Source: Heterotrichella gracilis
Taxonomy: Eukaryota; Sar; Xanthophyceae; Tribonematales; Xanthonemataceae
DNA: 64,000 nt
Direction of reading: 5' to 3'
Assembly (NCBI GenBank): GCA_032358255.1
Contig: JAULBX010030375.1
Span: forward strand, 62,001-126,000
This document shows positions 31,392-43,458 of the stretch, in pieces (the stretch's first letter is position 1; every line of letters starts with the position of its first letter). The translations under genes were made by a program, and so were the position numbers. The notes beneath the pieces were generated by a model, which worked only from the letters and a program-made list of their open reading frames with translations, had not been told where the DNA came from and did no database searches.

Positions 31392-32203
31392 ATGTCTGCC
31401 CAGGAGTTGAAGCAGCTGCGGGTGAAGACCAACACCGTGAAGCGTATCAGCAAGGAGCTGGAGCTGTACGAGGAGGACGCTGCCAAGGAGGTGGACAAGG
31501 TGGCAAAGCTCAAGGAGACGTCAGCTGATCCCTACGACATCAAGTATGCGGTGGGTGCCTTGTGTCAGGCAGTGTTATGCACCTATGCATGTGACATGCA
31601 AGTTTACACCAGGTGCCAAGTGCCAGATGCATTGGACATGCAAGCGACATGCAAGTGAAGTCTATGTACCTGGTGGTCTGGCAGCACCTGTCAAGTTCAA
31701 AAGCATAAGCTCTTCGCCAGTACCATAGCCATGTCTGGGATGTGGCCTGGCCAGCAACCCATATTACAGCACCTTGAGTGGGCATTATTGAATAATTTTG
31801 CTGTTGAGGACTCCCACTGGCTAGCATTGAGTGAATCTTTAACACCCATGTGTGGTAAGTGCAGGAGAACCTGCTGGCTGAAGCCAACATGATGATCCCA
31901 GACACAAAGCGAAGGCTCGAAACCGCCGTTGCAGACCTAGAAGGCTACGTGGTGGGTTTGGATTTCTTGTGGCAGCTTATAGTGTGCTCAGGGGGTATGG
32001 ACTGCCACTCCCCGCATGGATAAACGTTGTAATTATTTGCAAAACCCATTGGGTTGGGTAAAAATACGGGGGTTGAGCAGTTATTGACAGGCGTTGGCTC
32101 GGTGTCGCAGGAGGAGGTGCACTTACTGTTCCCAGGAACAGAAGAGCTGGCCGAGGCACACGCTGTGCTGCAGAAGACCCTCGGGCTGGCAGCCCAGTTC
32201 TGA
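31392..32203 (+). CDS. TBCA: Tubulin-folding cofactor A (tubulin-specific chaperone A)
   Basis: Three exons, 31392-31550, 31865-31951 and 32111-32203, all join in phase 0 for 112 residues, the usual family length. The protein is almost entirely heptad-patterned helix: ELKQLRVKTNTVKRISKELE, then AKEVDKVAKLKETSADPYDI, then ANMMIPDTKRRLETAVADLE, then a final helix ending LGLAAQF. The (K/R)xKTxxVKR...YD(I/L)K...MMIPD.(K/R)RRLE pattern is diagnostic of cofactor A. It captures beta-tubulin released from the cytosolic chaperonin and passes it towards heterodimer assembly. The ATG has a purine at -3 and the sequence upstream shows no continuation of the protein. Confidence 0.93.
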
Positions 32204-33487
32204 TCAACAGCCATCAGCGCTGCCATCACTCCTTGATAAGCCATGCTCGCAACCCACCACTTCATCAGCTGACAAATGTGCTGAAGACAAGCGACAACCG
32301 CACTAAACGCATCCCAGCAATCGAGCTCTGCCATTTTTTACTTGCTAGCAGGATAGTGGTCTACTACCACGTCCGTATTTCTGCTACTGTTCAACCAACC
32401 ATGCTATTTTTTGAACTCTGCTGATTCTTCTTCTTTGCTGTGAGCTTGCGTCCCCAATGTTGGGTCCTGCATAATGATAAAAAGAAGTGTATACAAACCC
32501 GTGTAGGGCAGGGTTCCCTTTATGGGTGTTGGAGTCATACACGTTTTGTCAAAATGTAGGGTAGAAGATCTACACCTTGAGGGGGTTCAGCATGCTTCGA
32601 GGACCCATTTTTGTTGAGAAACGTGTATCTGCCTGGCACTGTGCTTTCAGACTTGGAAAACTTCGTAGGGGAGGATAGTATGTGTAGTCAAGGGAAAGCA
32701 ATACAGATGGCGAGGCGGAACAGCCTCGTCACCAGCTTTTCCCTTGTGCCAATACAGGTATTGCTGTGCTGCAATGTAGAGATTCACCTGCTTTTATCTG
32801 ATCATCACCTTGTGTCAATCCAGACCAGTGATGTGGTGTTGGTCCCTCGAGAATCCATATATTACTACGCTCATGTGCTTAGCCCCTTATCCAACGGTGC
32901 CTACTTTCACATTGCATTATGCAATGATTGCAAAGCTCCGCCCTTTGGGCAATCAGTGTACGCTACACGGTAAAGTTAATTTGGGCAAGGTAAAAACACA
33001 CCCTCTCCCCTTGAAAGGAACCTTGTGTCCAGTGTCTTTAAACTATTGGACGCTGGCTGTTTCATATGTGGTTTCTTTTCCTGTTTCCAGAAAAGGAGTA
33101 TCATTTTGGTTTCAGAGCATAAAACCAGGGACCTGGAGATGCGCTGTAAGGCTCCTAAGCTCAAACAGCGTAGTATAAACAGACGCAAGCCTGGAAAGGA
33201 CGACTGTGTCACTCCTTTGTATCCTGCGGTACACAGTCTTATCGGCCAGATTGCTGTGCCCCTGGGTGTCCTTGTTGGGTATTTTGTTCGACAAGCCTTG
33301 CCAGCTGTGGCAAGAGGTTGGCCTCTGCTTGGCTTTCGCTACGGAGAGACAGCTGCAAAGTTTAATCCAGTGTACTACACTCGAACTAGCCTCGAGGCAG
33401 GCGAGACCTACTTCTTTGGGCAACGTCTGTTGCGCTGTGGATAAGGGAGCTTACCCAGATCACGGTTGTGCAACACACGGTGCCATC
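32204..33487. other. Spacer between tubulin cofactor A and ATP sulfurylase
   Basis: Both neighbours are on the plus strand, so this holds the TBCA 3' end and the ATP sulfurylase promoter. A 120-codon open frame at 32611-32973 has no recognisable domain and average composition; I do not call it. Otherwise nothing was noticed. Confidence 0.45.
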
Positions 33488-36400
33488 ATGCAGCACAGCA
33501 CGTTGCGGCTCCTGTGTCGGTGTTTAACGCCTGGAGGAACCCCTGTTGCTGCTGTCACCCAGGCGGTTAAGGTACTTCCACTGTCGGAACCTCCAGCAAT
33601 GTGCCAGTCTGTCGCATGCCATCAGACATCAGGGTGACCACCTCTAACACGACGGTGTGTTTGCAGCAGTGTGTGGCGTCCTCAAGGGGCTTCGCCAGCA
33701 AAGACACGCCGATCAGATTGTAAGTCCCAAGCATATTGCAACGCACGCCAACCGTTCCTGTTCCCTCTACGTGTCTTCGCCATGGCCTGTGAGGTGCACA
33801 GTGCTTGAAACACATCACTTTTAGCCTTATCTCTGGAACCAGTAGGCATCAAAGACCGACCTTTTGTCTCGCAGTGGAGAAGACGGCAAGGTGGTCCCCC
33901 ACGGTGGCAAGCTGGTAGACCTGTTGGTCACAGATCCCAAGGAGAAGCAGGACCTGGTGCAGCAGTGTGAGGGCAGGGTCATCCACTGCTCTGAGCGCAA
34001 CGCATGTGACGTGGAGCTCCTGTCTGTGGGGGGTTTCTCACCGGTGGACGCCTTCATGAACCCAGACCAGTACAACAGCGTGGTGGACGACATGCGGTGC
34101 GTACACGCAGACGCCCACATAGACCCTGGGTGCTATCCACAGCAGTTGATCACCCCTTTGCACAGCGTCTGTCACCCAAGGCAGCGCAGCAATCCCATCC
34201 CACGCAGCAATGTGCATTCCCATGCCCATCCCCACCCACGCAGCATCATGCCTCAGGCGATTGCATCCCCGCCCTACCCTCGACGCCCATCTGCATCCCC
34301 ACCTACCTGTAGGCATCATGCCTGGTGCATCCCACCTCAATCCCCAACCCCATCTGCCTCCACAGCCACAGCCACAGCCACAGCCACACGCAGGCTGCCC
34401 GACTCCCGCCTGCATTTTGGGCTGCCCGTTGATAGGGATGCATCCCCATCCCACACCCACTGAAGGCGGGTGCGTGCTCACCCCCACCCCCATCCCCATC
34501 GCCATCTGCGCCCCCGCCGTAGGCATCATGCCTGATGCACCCCCACCCCACCATTCCCCCCACCCCACCCCCACCCACCTCCATCCTCCTTGCAGGCTGC
34601 CCGACTCCCGCCTGCTCTTTGGGCTGCCGGTAGTCATGGACACCAACGACGAGAGCCTCAAGCCAGGCCACAAGGTGCTGCTGAAGCACCACGGCAGGGA
34701 CATCGGTGTTATGGAGATTGACAGCAAGTGGGTGCCTAACAAGGCCAAGGAGGCCAAGCAGTGCTTCGGCGTGACCACCATCGAGCACCCAGGGGTGCAG
34801 GTGCTGGCCATGGAGAAGGGGAGGTACTATATGGGGGGCAGGGTGTGGGGCCTGGACCTGCCAAAAAGGTAAGGAATGTGTGAGCCCTAACCTCAGACAT
34901 TGAGGTTGTTGAGGTAAATTCAAATGATTGCTTTAGAAGGCTTGTTTTTGGTGTATCCATCATCGAGCACCCTGCCGGCCATGGAGATGGGGAGGTACTA
35001 CATTGGGGGCAAGGTGTGGGGCCTGGATTTGCCAAATAGGTAAGGTAAGATATTGCCTAAACCCTAAACCCTAGACATGGAGAACGGGAGGTACTGCATG
35101 GGGGGCAGGGTGTGGGGTCTGGACCTGCCCGAATGGTAGGCAAGGCATGGCATAAACCCTAAGAGATGAACAGCACGAAAATTGCATGGACCTCCACCTC
35201 CATCTCGGTGCCGCGATCTGATTATGGTCAGATCCATAATCTCACCAAAGTTTCATACATTGTGGAATATGTATCAACCCTGGTGTGCCCTTATGTTGAT
35301 ACATATTCCACATTCCATGAGGGAATATGTATCACCCCCTTGTCCTTCCACCGCATGTGCAATGGCAGAAAGGGCTGGTTTGGACGGGAGTTTTATGAAT
35401 GTGATGTACATTTTGCGCCCACAGGACCTTCCAATGTCACACACCCCGGGAGGTGCGGGCACGGCTGCCAGCCAACGAGGACGTGGTAGCCTTCCAATGC
35501 CGCAACCCCATCCACCGGGCGCACTACGAGCTGTTCACGCGCGCGCTGCATGCAGAGAACGTCAGCGCAAATGGAGTGGTACTGGTGCGATCCCGCCCTG
35601 AATGTGGGCCCTTTGCGCTTGTGGGTTGAAATTGCCCCCCCCACCCCCCCCAGGGGCAGTGTACTGGATGTTGCCCGCATGGTGCGCGTTTTGTGTGAAT
35701 TTTGTGCGCATGAGGGGAGCAATTGCCAAAATCCACCTGGCGCACTGTGAGCTGTTCACGTGCACGCTGCATGCGGAGGATGTCAGCGCAAAGGGGGTGG
35801 CGCTGGGAAGCATAAAAAGGTGCGCATTTTGGCGTGCTGAATCTGTCAATGTTGCATCACGCCGCATTCCAGCTGGAGCCACAAGGAGCCGCCGCCACCC
35901 CTGGTGATCATTTGGGCGGCTGGATTTCGCCCCCCACACTACACCACCACCACCTCCACCACCTGCTCCCTGCATCGCTCACCCCCCACTGCCCCACCGC
36001 GCAGGTCCACCCCACGTGTGGCCCCACCCAGGACGACGACATCCCCGGCCCCATCCGCTACCACACCTACGAGGTGCTGCAGCGGGAGGTGGCCAACCCT
36101 AGGGTCTCCTGGGCCTACCTGCCCTACTCCATGCTGCTTGCGGGGCCAAGGGAGGCGGTGCAGCACATGCTTATAAGGAAGAACTACGGTGGGTGGGGAT
36201 GGTGGGGATGGGAGTGTCGTGGGTGCTGGATTTTGGGGTGGCTCACCTGCATATAGCCTGACCTTATCTGCCCTATGCTTCGACTACTAGGTTTAATGTG
36301 GGGCTGGGAGTGGGAGGGCATGGGCATTCGGAGGACCCACGATAGGGAGTGCATTGCGGCGGGAAAGTATACAGGGGTATGGTGGGGGAGTGCCCTAAAG

Positions 36401-37596
36401 AAGCTCTGGCCTGACACATTCCACCCAACCCCCCAGGGTGGTATTTTTGAAACTTGTTGACCTGTATTGAAATTGCACCTCCCCCACCCCGCAGGTTGCA
36501 CGCACTTCATCATCGGTCGCGACATGGCTGGCTCTAAGAGCTGCCTCACCGCCCAGGACTTCTACACACCCTATGAGGCGCAGGAATTTGCAAAGCAGCA
36601 TGCGGGGGAGCTGGGGATGGAGACCGTCCCCTCGCTCAACGTGGTGTATACACAGGAGCAGGGGTGAGTGGGTGGATTAAGAAAGGTTTAGCCTTTGTTA
36701 CAAAGGTGGCGTATATAAGGCGCCCCTGCTAGTCACTATCTTCCAGCCTTCCCCCTGGCCAAAGCTGCACATGGCAGCCGTGCATGCAGTTGCCAACTGG
36801 TCCAGCGCTTGAGACCTGGCCGTGTGCAGGCGAGTCAGTGCGAATGTCTGCACACACTTTGGACAGCTAACAAGTACAGGTGCAACAGCAAATGCGTGCC
36901 CCGATAAGTAGCTGTTTACCAGCTGCATGTTTTATTGCAAATCCGATCATATCTGCCAGAGCCATAGCCTCAGCGCTCGTCCAGCCACCCCCTCACCCCC
37001 CCACCCCCCACCGCAGGTACGTGACAGCTGACGTGGCGGAGCGCGAGGGCCTGCATGTCCAGAAGCTGTCCGGCACCAAGTTCAGGCAGATGCTGCGCGC
37101 GGGGGAGGACATCCCAGAGTGGTTTGCGTTCAAGTCGGTGGTGCAGGTGCGTGGGATGACGGGTTTGTGGGTAGGGTTTTGAGGTTGTGATGCGTGCAGG
37201 GAAAGGCATTCATCAGTGGTCTGCTGTCAAGTCGGGGATGCGGGTGTGTAGGATGTGGGGCTTTAGGGTTTTGGGTTATGGTGCATGCAGGGAAGGACAT
37301 TTCTGAGTGGTCTGCATTCCGTCAGGATGTGCAGGTGTGGAGGGTGTGGGGCTGGGATGTGGGGTTACGGCTGCGTGTGGGGGAGGACCTGCCAAAGTGG
37401 TTTGCCGTCCACCTCCACCCCTCATGAACACACCATCCACCAACACAACCTCCACCATAGTCACCACCCCGCACACCACCACCACCAGCAGCAGCAGCAC
37501 GTCACCCACCCCCCACCCCCACCCATGCCGCAGGTGCTGCAGCAGCACATGCTTGGAGAGTCACGGGGCGCCGAGCTGCAGCAGGCGCACAGCTGA
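33488..37596 (+). CDS. ATP sulfurylase (sulfate adenylyltransferase)
   Basis: Nine exons close in frame: 33488-33571, 33667-33719, 33875-34096, 34596-34868, 35425-35584, 36005-36188, 36495-36663, 37017-37146 and 37534-37596, giving 445 residues. It catalyses ATP + sulfate to APS + PPi, the first step of sulfate assimilation. The first 45 residues (MQHSTLRLLCRC..., later SSRGFASKD) are Arg/Ser-rich and acid-poor, an organelle presequence. The PUA-like N-domain follows (VVPHGGKLVDLL, NACDVELLSVGGFSPVDAFM). The catalytic domain has FQCRNPIHRAHYELF (Q-x-RNP with HxxH), VHPTCGPTQDDDIPG, FIIGRDMAG and GTKFRQMLRAGEDIPEWFAF. HRAH rather than the HNGH of many plant plastid enzymes suggests the bacterial/fungal-like type. 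The protein ends without an APS-kinase domain. Decayed copies of exons 4, 5, 8 and 9 lie in adjoining introns and the 3' flank. Confidence 0.93.
34385..34445 (+). repeat. Decayed extra copy of the ATP sulfurylase exon 4 start
   Basis: CGCAGGCTGCCCGACTCCCG followed by CCTGCATTTTGGGCTGCC repeats the start of exon 4 at 34596 (RLPDSRLLFGLP), including the acceptor AG. It then diverges into a C/A-rich intron. It precedes the used exon by about 210 bases. Confidence 0.85.
34955..35140 (+). repeat. Two decayed copies of the exon 4 end of ATP sulfurylase
   Basis: GGGGAGGTACTACATTGGGG...GGCCTGGATTTGCC (34960-35045) and GGGAGGTACTGCATGGGGGG...TGGACCTGCCCGA (35078-35137) echo the exon end at 34800-34868, including the AGGTAAG donor in the first. 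CCCTAAA repeats lie between them. Confidence 0.85.
35261..35312. repeat. Perfect 18-bp hairpin inside an ATP sulfurylase intron
   Basis: TGTGGAATATGTATCAAC (35261-35278) is the exact reverse complement of 35295-35312, with a 16-base loop. A third partial direct copy (GGGAATATGTATCACC) follows at about 35321, and a small ATTATGG/CCATAAT hairpin precedes at 35221-35240. The palindrome is AT-rich, unlike the surrounding intron. Confidence 0.9.
37190..37420 (+). repeat. Three decayed copies of the exon 8 end of ATP sulfurylase
   Basis: The exon 8 end encodes AGEDIPEWFAFKSVVQ. Related DNA follows at about 37196-37252, 37284-37338 and 37372-37412 (for example GCAGGGAAGGACATTTCTGA and GGGGAGGACCTGCCAAAGTG). 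Short TTTAGGG-type phrases lie between them. All are in the last intron. Confidence 0.85.
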
Positions 37597-38611
37597 GGAT
37601 GCAGCCAGGGGCGCAATAATTCGGTGCAGGGTGTTAGGGTTCCTAGGGTGTATGGCAGCGGGCAAAGTTGCAGCAGGCGCACAGCTGAAGGCACCGCCAG
37701 GCCGCAGCGGTTTGGTGCAGGTTTTTGGGTTCTTGAGGGCAGTGGGCGGAGCTGCAGCAGGCGCACAGATGAAGACCCTGCCAAGGGTGCTGTGCACTGG
37801 TGTAGGGTTTGGGGCAGTGGGCAGCGCTCAAGATCAGGGTTTAGGCGGGGGAGGGAGCTAGGGTGCAGCAGCCATGGCCGTTGGCTCAGTGGGTGGGCAC
37901 TGAGGTAGGGAGAAGTGGGGCTGAAGGTTTAGGGCATGTATTTTGTACCACGTGTGGACCCCCGCCTGGGAGAATTAGGGGTTGAGAAGGGCATGGCACC
38001 TGCGGCCAGGGTGCAGTACTCGCGACCAATACCAGCTAATAAGGACAGCATTTTACTATGCTTGTGGTTTCTATGTCTATGTGAATAACAGCTTGCACGG
38101 CTGGGCAACATTCAGCGTTGCTTGCCAAGCCTTGTATCGGCAGGAGTTTCACTGTGGGGTTTCTTTTTTGGTCTTGCCTTGTCTTGTATGCCGTGAGGTT
38201 GTGCTACTGGCCATTATTCTATTGGTGTGCACACATACCACCTGGTGGTGGTGCGCTCTACAGGTCATGCTGTGGGAACAACAGTACATACCCTGGTGTA
38301 ATATCAACGCACAATTTTTACCGTAAACCTGTTTACCCTCGTGAGTGCTGCTGCCAGGGCAGGCAAGCGTTTGCATGCACGCATCGCGAAAATGCATGCA
38401 TGCATGTTGCAAACATACAGAAAGAATACTCCGTCCTGCGCACAACACCCTCAGCAAAACAACACCTCGCCAACCATAAAGCAGGCTATTTGCAACTCTT
38501 GGATAACCTTAATAGCAGGCAACTTCCAGTATATATTCCAATTTGCGTGTTCCCCCCAACCCCAACACCACCGCCCCCACCCCCACCATCCACACCCGCC
38601 CCCCCGCCCCC
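37597..38611. other. Spacer between ATP sulfurylase and PYM
   Basis: Immediately after the ATP sulfurylase stop, the phrase GAGCTGCAGCAGGCGCACAG or near variants (its last codons) recurs at about 37662-37686 and 37748-37771. These are copies of the terminal exon in the 3' flank. The remainder, including the PYM promoter, shows nothing else recognised apart from an ATGCATGCATGCATG run near 38390. Confidence 0.6.
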
Positions 38612-41403
38612 ATGGACGTGCCCTACGCCCTCAACGACCAGGGGGAGCGGGTCATCACCGGGACGGTGCGGCCCGACGGCACCGTCCGCAAGGAGCGGCG
38701 GGTGCGCGCGGGCTATGTCCCGCAAGACGAGCAGCCCGTGTATATGCCCAGGGGCCAGCTGGTACGCATGCACCTGTTGGAACCCTTGAGCCAAAGCCGG
38801 TGCATTGTGCGCGACGCATATCAACCCTGCGTGCGTATCAGCTCTGAGGCCGGGATACTGTTGGAGTATGGTGCTGGTCGGTTTGTGTCGCAAGGCGAGC
38901 AGCCCGTGTGTATCTGCCTCAGAGGGCAGCTGGTACGCCAAGGCATTACACTGGTTTAACAGAAAACCCCTTGGGCCAGGCTGGTGCTTGAGCTTGCATT
39001 CCAATCCTGGATGATGAAGCCGGGATAGTTTTTTGGGGGGTTTCAGTTTGTGTATAGCCCAAGGGACGGCTGGTAAGCATGGTCGCCTTAGTCAGGGAGG
39101 GTGCTTGTCATGCGCCGCGTACCATGGGTACTCTCGGGTCGCGGGAAGCTCGTGAGGGGCACTTTGGTGGCTTGACTGCCCGTCTAGGTGGGTAGGTATG
39201 CACCCGCTAGAGTGTAGCCCCCAAAACACTGAGGATGGTGTGTATGACATACTAAAACAACTTGGGTGCATGTAGGCATTGCTTGCAAGGCCAGCTGCCT
39301 GGTTATTTATAGTTACATGTGAACCCATTTGCCATATTCGTGGGCAGACAAGTAGCAGGGCCTTTTCCCGCACACGTACAGCGCCTGTGCTCGCATACTC
39401 ATATGCATGCATATGATCCTCCCCAGGGGGTTTGTAGGGTTTAGGGTGGCTGACGTGCGCCACCACTCGAGTTGCACGAATCGTCAACCCTTGAGGCAGC
39501 CAAGGAGTCAGAACCATGCATAGCTACACGTGCCAAGAAACCCTAAAATGTACCCTATCCCCCTGCATGTCAGAAACCCTAACCTGGACCCTACCTCCCC
39601 CCCTGCAGGCCAAGCAAAATGTGCCCAAGTGCCCAGGATTCGATGGGGTAGCAACAGGTGCGGCGGCCAAGGGGGTGACACTGCGTGTGCGGTGGGGAGG
39701 GGATCCGTGGGGGTGTGCGGTGTTGGGGTTTGATGCGGTGGCAACATTTTACCTCGTTCCACTTTTATATACTTTGTTGCAACATTCTCATGTACTTATT
39801 TCCTCTCCCTGCAGCTGCCAAGCCCAAGGGGAAGTCCGCCAAGCGCAACGAGAAGAAAAAGGAAAAGAAGGCGGCGGAGCCAGCTGGGCCATCAGCAAGC
39901 AGCGCAGCAGACGGCTTGGCGCAGCTGAGGTGTGCGCACCCTAAACCCTAGCCAGGGTTTCTGGAATTCACGCTTTGCCACGGTGTATCAGTTGCGAGCA
40001 GTGTGCAGGAAATTAGGTGTAGGTCCCTTGGCAAGGCACTGACCACCCTAAACCCTCATCACCCTCATATCCAAACCCTAAACCCTGACAACCCCCCCCT
40101 CCTTGCAGCGTCTCCAAGCAGACATCCACCTCCAGCCGCCCCACACCCGTCGCCCCTGCAAACCCCCCCCCCACCACCGCCCCCGCACCCGCCCCCCCAC
40201 CACAGCCACAGGCAGAGCGGGATCCCGAGAAACTCCTGCGCAACCTGCGGTGGGATTATAAAACCCTACACATAAAACCCTCGAAACCCTAAACCCAAAA
40301 CCAGCAGTGAGGGACCCTGAGAAGCTCCTGCGCAACCTGCGGTGAGACCCTAAAACCTTAAACCCTAAGACCTCAAAACCTAACACCCCATACCCCTGAG
40401 AAGCACACTCTGCGGTGAGGAACCTAAAACCCTGAACCCCTGAACCCTAGACCTTGAGGAGCTCGTCCGCACGCTGTGGTGCGACCTCAAAGGCCCAGGG
40501 TGCACATTAAGGTTCCCAACAGTACTACCTAAGGACCAGACCATGAAAGCGTATGATGCACATTCAATTCCTCGTACCTGGCAGGAAAAAGGGGTAAGCG
40601 GGTGCACGATTCCTGGCTGAGAAACTATAATGTATTACACAGCATCATTGGTTCTTATGAACTTGACTCATTATTTGACAATATGCGGATCTTCATGTTG
40701 TTTTTGTCTTTGTCATTATCCTTCTATTCCTTTTGCCCGCAGGAAAAAGGTGCGGCAGTGCGACGCTCTGTCAGAGAAGCAGTCCAAGGGGGAAAAGCTG
40801 ACGCCAGAGGAGGAAGACAAGCTGGGCAGGCTGCAAGGCTGGTGCGCAACCCTACACCCCTAATTTAAACCCTTTGCTAGGGTCACACAGGTTTTGTTGG
40901 ACAGGAGTGCATGGCGTTTGGCTATTTTCAATGGATGCATCCCTCTGGGGTCAGGCATGTAATGTAATGCTAGGGTCACACACTGCTAGGGTTTTGTGCT
41001 GTGGCCAAGTTGCGTCCTACCAGGGACTGAAACCTACACCCTACGCTGGAGAGAAACTTACACCCTAAGCGCGCGTTCCGGAACAGCTGTGGCGTCTGTG
41101 GCGGTTTGAGCTGTCTGAGCGATGTATGGATGTTTAGGTTTTAGGGTTACGCAGGGTGAGGGTTTGCCTGAACACGCCTTGAACACGAGACTTATTTGCA
41201 GTGTGCAGCATGCATTATCTATGCTTGTCGATTAGTTTGGAAGCAGCTGGAAGAGGTGTCAAGCGCTCAATGAGACAATGTATTTTACCCGGATTCATCT
41301 CTGTGATCCGCATTTACCTATGTATTTTATGTATGTACCTGCGTGGTGCAGGTCCGACGAGGTGAAACAGCTAGAGACTGAGCTGGTAGGGGGGGCACAG
41401 TAA
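38612..41403 (+). CDS. PYM: PYM (partner of Y14 and Mago), exon-junction-complex recycling factor
   Basis: Six exons close in frame: 38612-38761, 39609-39657, 39815-39929, 40109-40249, 40743-40841 and 41352-41403, giving 201 residues. The N-terminus is the Mago/Y14-binding module: RPDGTVRKERRVRAGYVPQD then EQPVYMP. Next come a short conserved piece (AKQNVPKCPGF), a Lys-rich basic stretch (KRNEKKKEKK), a low-complexity Ser/Thr/Pro linker, and the C-terminal helix KKVRQCDALSEKQ...LTPEEEDKLGRL. PYM binds ribosomes through its C-terminal part and strips exon junction complexes from translated mRNA in the cytoplasm. Its presence implies a working exon junction complex in this intron-rich genome. 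Introns hold decayed copies of exon 1 (about 38866-38945 and 39045-39075) and of the exon 4 end (about 40308-40470). Confidence 0.9.
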
Positions 41404-43458
41404 GGGGGAAATAACCTTACCTTTGGGGGGCCAACAGGGCTAATGGGGGTGCAGAAAACGGGGCAATAATGGGAAAAACAAGGGCGTCAACCAGCAGTGG
41501 GTGCAGTAAAGGGGGGGGACAAGATCAATCGGGTCGCGTATAGGAGTAGCAAGGTCAACGAGGGAGGAAGGGGGAGCACCACGGTGCCTGTGGACAGTGG
41601 GGGTTGCTGCAAGTGGAGCCCTAGCGTAGGGTTTTGCACTGGTACCAGCTAGCTAGCTGCAATGCACCACCGTCCCTACAACGATGGCCATGCGCGATGG
41701 TAGTACTAGAACGCGCACCGGTGCATCATGCATGCTGGTAGTGCTAGTACGTGGGCTGCCCCTCCTTCCTCCCACTCAGACAGTGTTGTTCAAAGGTTGC
41801 CAATGACAGTATCAGATCATAGTTTGCCAATCACAGCATCAGAGTACAACATAAGTTATTGACTGCCAAACAGTGTCACACAGTAGGTGCCGGCGGCCGC
41901 CCGGGCCAGGCCCTGCAGAAAATCCTTCAATGCACATGTCATTGACATGAAAGTCCAACTTGGCAAGTTGCTTGTGCTCACAACCATCTTTAATTTCCAT
42001 ATATGAGTTTCAAGTATTGAAACTAAGCCCTTAGGCTAGAGCCACACTTGCCAGGGTGCAACTTGTACGCTGCACATTGACAATGTGTGTGGGTCAAATG
42101 TATGTTATTACACAGGGAAACTCCTCCCCCAGGCTGCTGAGCCATCCCGCCCTGAGTCAGACAACGAGCTCGTATCCCCATATTAAAGGTTTGAAGGGCT
42201 TCAACTTTCTGAAAGTAAGGACCCCTGAAAACGGTTTTCAAACGCTTCGGCAGCAGCCGTGACGGTCACAGCACCTGATCATCAAGTGCTCATGATGCCA
42301 CACCGTCACGCCATGCAACGATTGATTGCGTACACATGAAATCGTACCCTAAATAAATTTGTGTGCATGCTGCCGTAACAATGGGGTCACGTGACCAATC
42401 ACTTTGCAAGACATGGCATGTGTCTGATACCCTCTGGCGGTACGCCAGCAGATTCCACGGATATACACTATAAGAAGACCTGTTGGTTGCGTAAGGTTTT
42501 TGAAACCCTACCTTGTCAAGGCTGAGTGCCCATCCCGTAATATGACAATAACTGGCGCCGTCCTAGGATGTTTATTGAGGACGCGCGCGTGCGGCAACTC
42601 TAAAGGAAACAAACTGCCACGTAACGTACCATGGCGTGGTGTAAAAAAAAAAGTTCTCTGCTTCGAACGGACGAGCTTGGAGGGCCGGATGTGGCAGCCG
42701 CAGGGGAAAGGGTGGGAAAATACCCTACGCATACCCTAGCAGGGGCTGACAGTGTCAGCACGGGGGGGTTGCACCGCATGCATGCATGCCACGCCGCGCC
42801 TCATGGGGAAACCATTGCCTGAACGGTACGGTAAAAGTATAGCTAGGAAAATCAGTAAACTTGACAAAAAGAGAGTTGCAGGGTGCGTATGCACACAGCT
42901 CCCCGCGGGACCAAATCACAGGATTCAAATAACCCCCTTGCACCTGGCCACCCTTGGCAAAGTTTTAACCCTGACTGAGGGTTCACTATTAGGGTATCCA
43001 CCCCCAAGATTGAGGATCCTAAAAATGACTCCACGCCTGGCACTTGGCAAATCGTTCCCCAAGAATGTAGGCCTTGAAAATTTCAACCCTGAACTCCAGG
43101 TGCAGCCGGTGCCCACCCAGCAAAACGCACCCCCGAGCAAAGAGCAGGAAAGCACACACCTACTCGACTGACTAGTATTGGGGTGAGCTACCACCCTAAA
43201 ACTGAGCGCGCTATCAGAAAACGGCCACCACTGAGGGTGTGCACGGGAAGGCAGCTGTGTGGGCGTGTGGCGTGTGGTGGGTCGGTCACCCACCTCCAAT
43301 CGCAAGCTGCGGTCTAAAGTACAGGTACAGCCTCCTAAAGTTCTGCCTGGGGATTTGGCCCACACATGTAGGCCAAGGCCAAAGGCTCCAGCCTCCCTCC
43401 AGGACACCCTGGGGCTCCTCCCTCCCTCCCCGCTTCGTGGGGGTTCTGGCTAGGGTTT
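41404..43458. other. Spacer between convergent PYM and RWP-RK genes
   Basis: Two kilobases with no supported ORF. The only features seen are sparse CCCTAAA-like and GCATGCATGC phrases (for example near 42775) and a G/A-rich stretch after the PYM stop. Confidence 0.45.

Noticed and set aside
32611-32973. Plus-strand 120-codon frame in the TBCA/ATP sulfurylase spacer
   Set aside because: No domain, unremarkable start context and no neighbouring exons in phase; open by chance in moderate GC.
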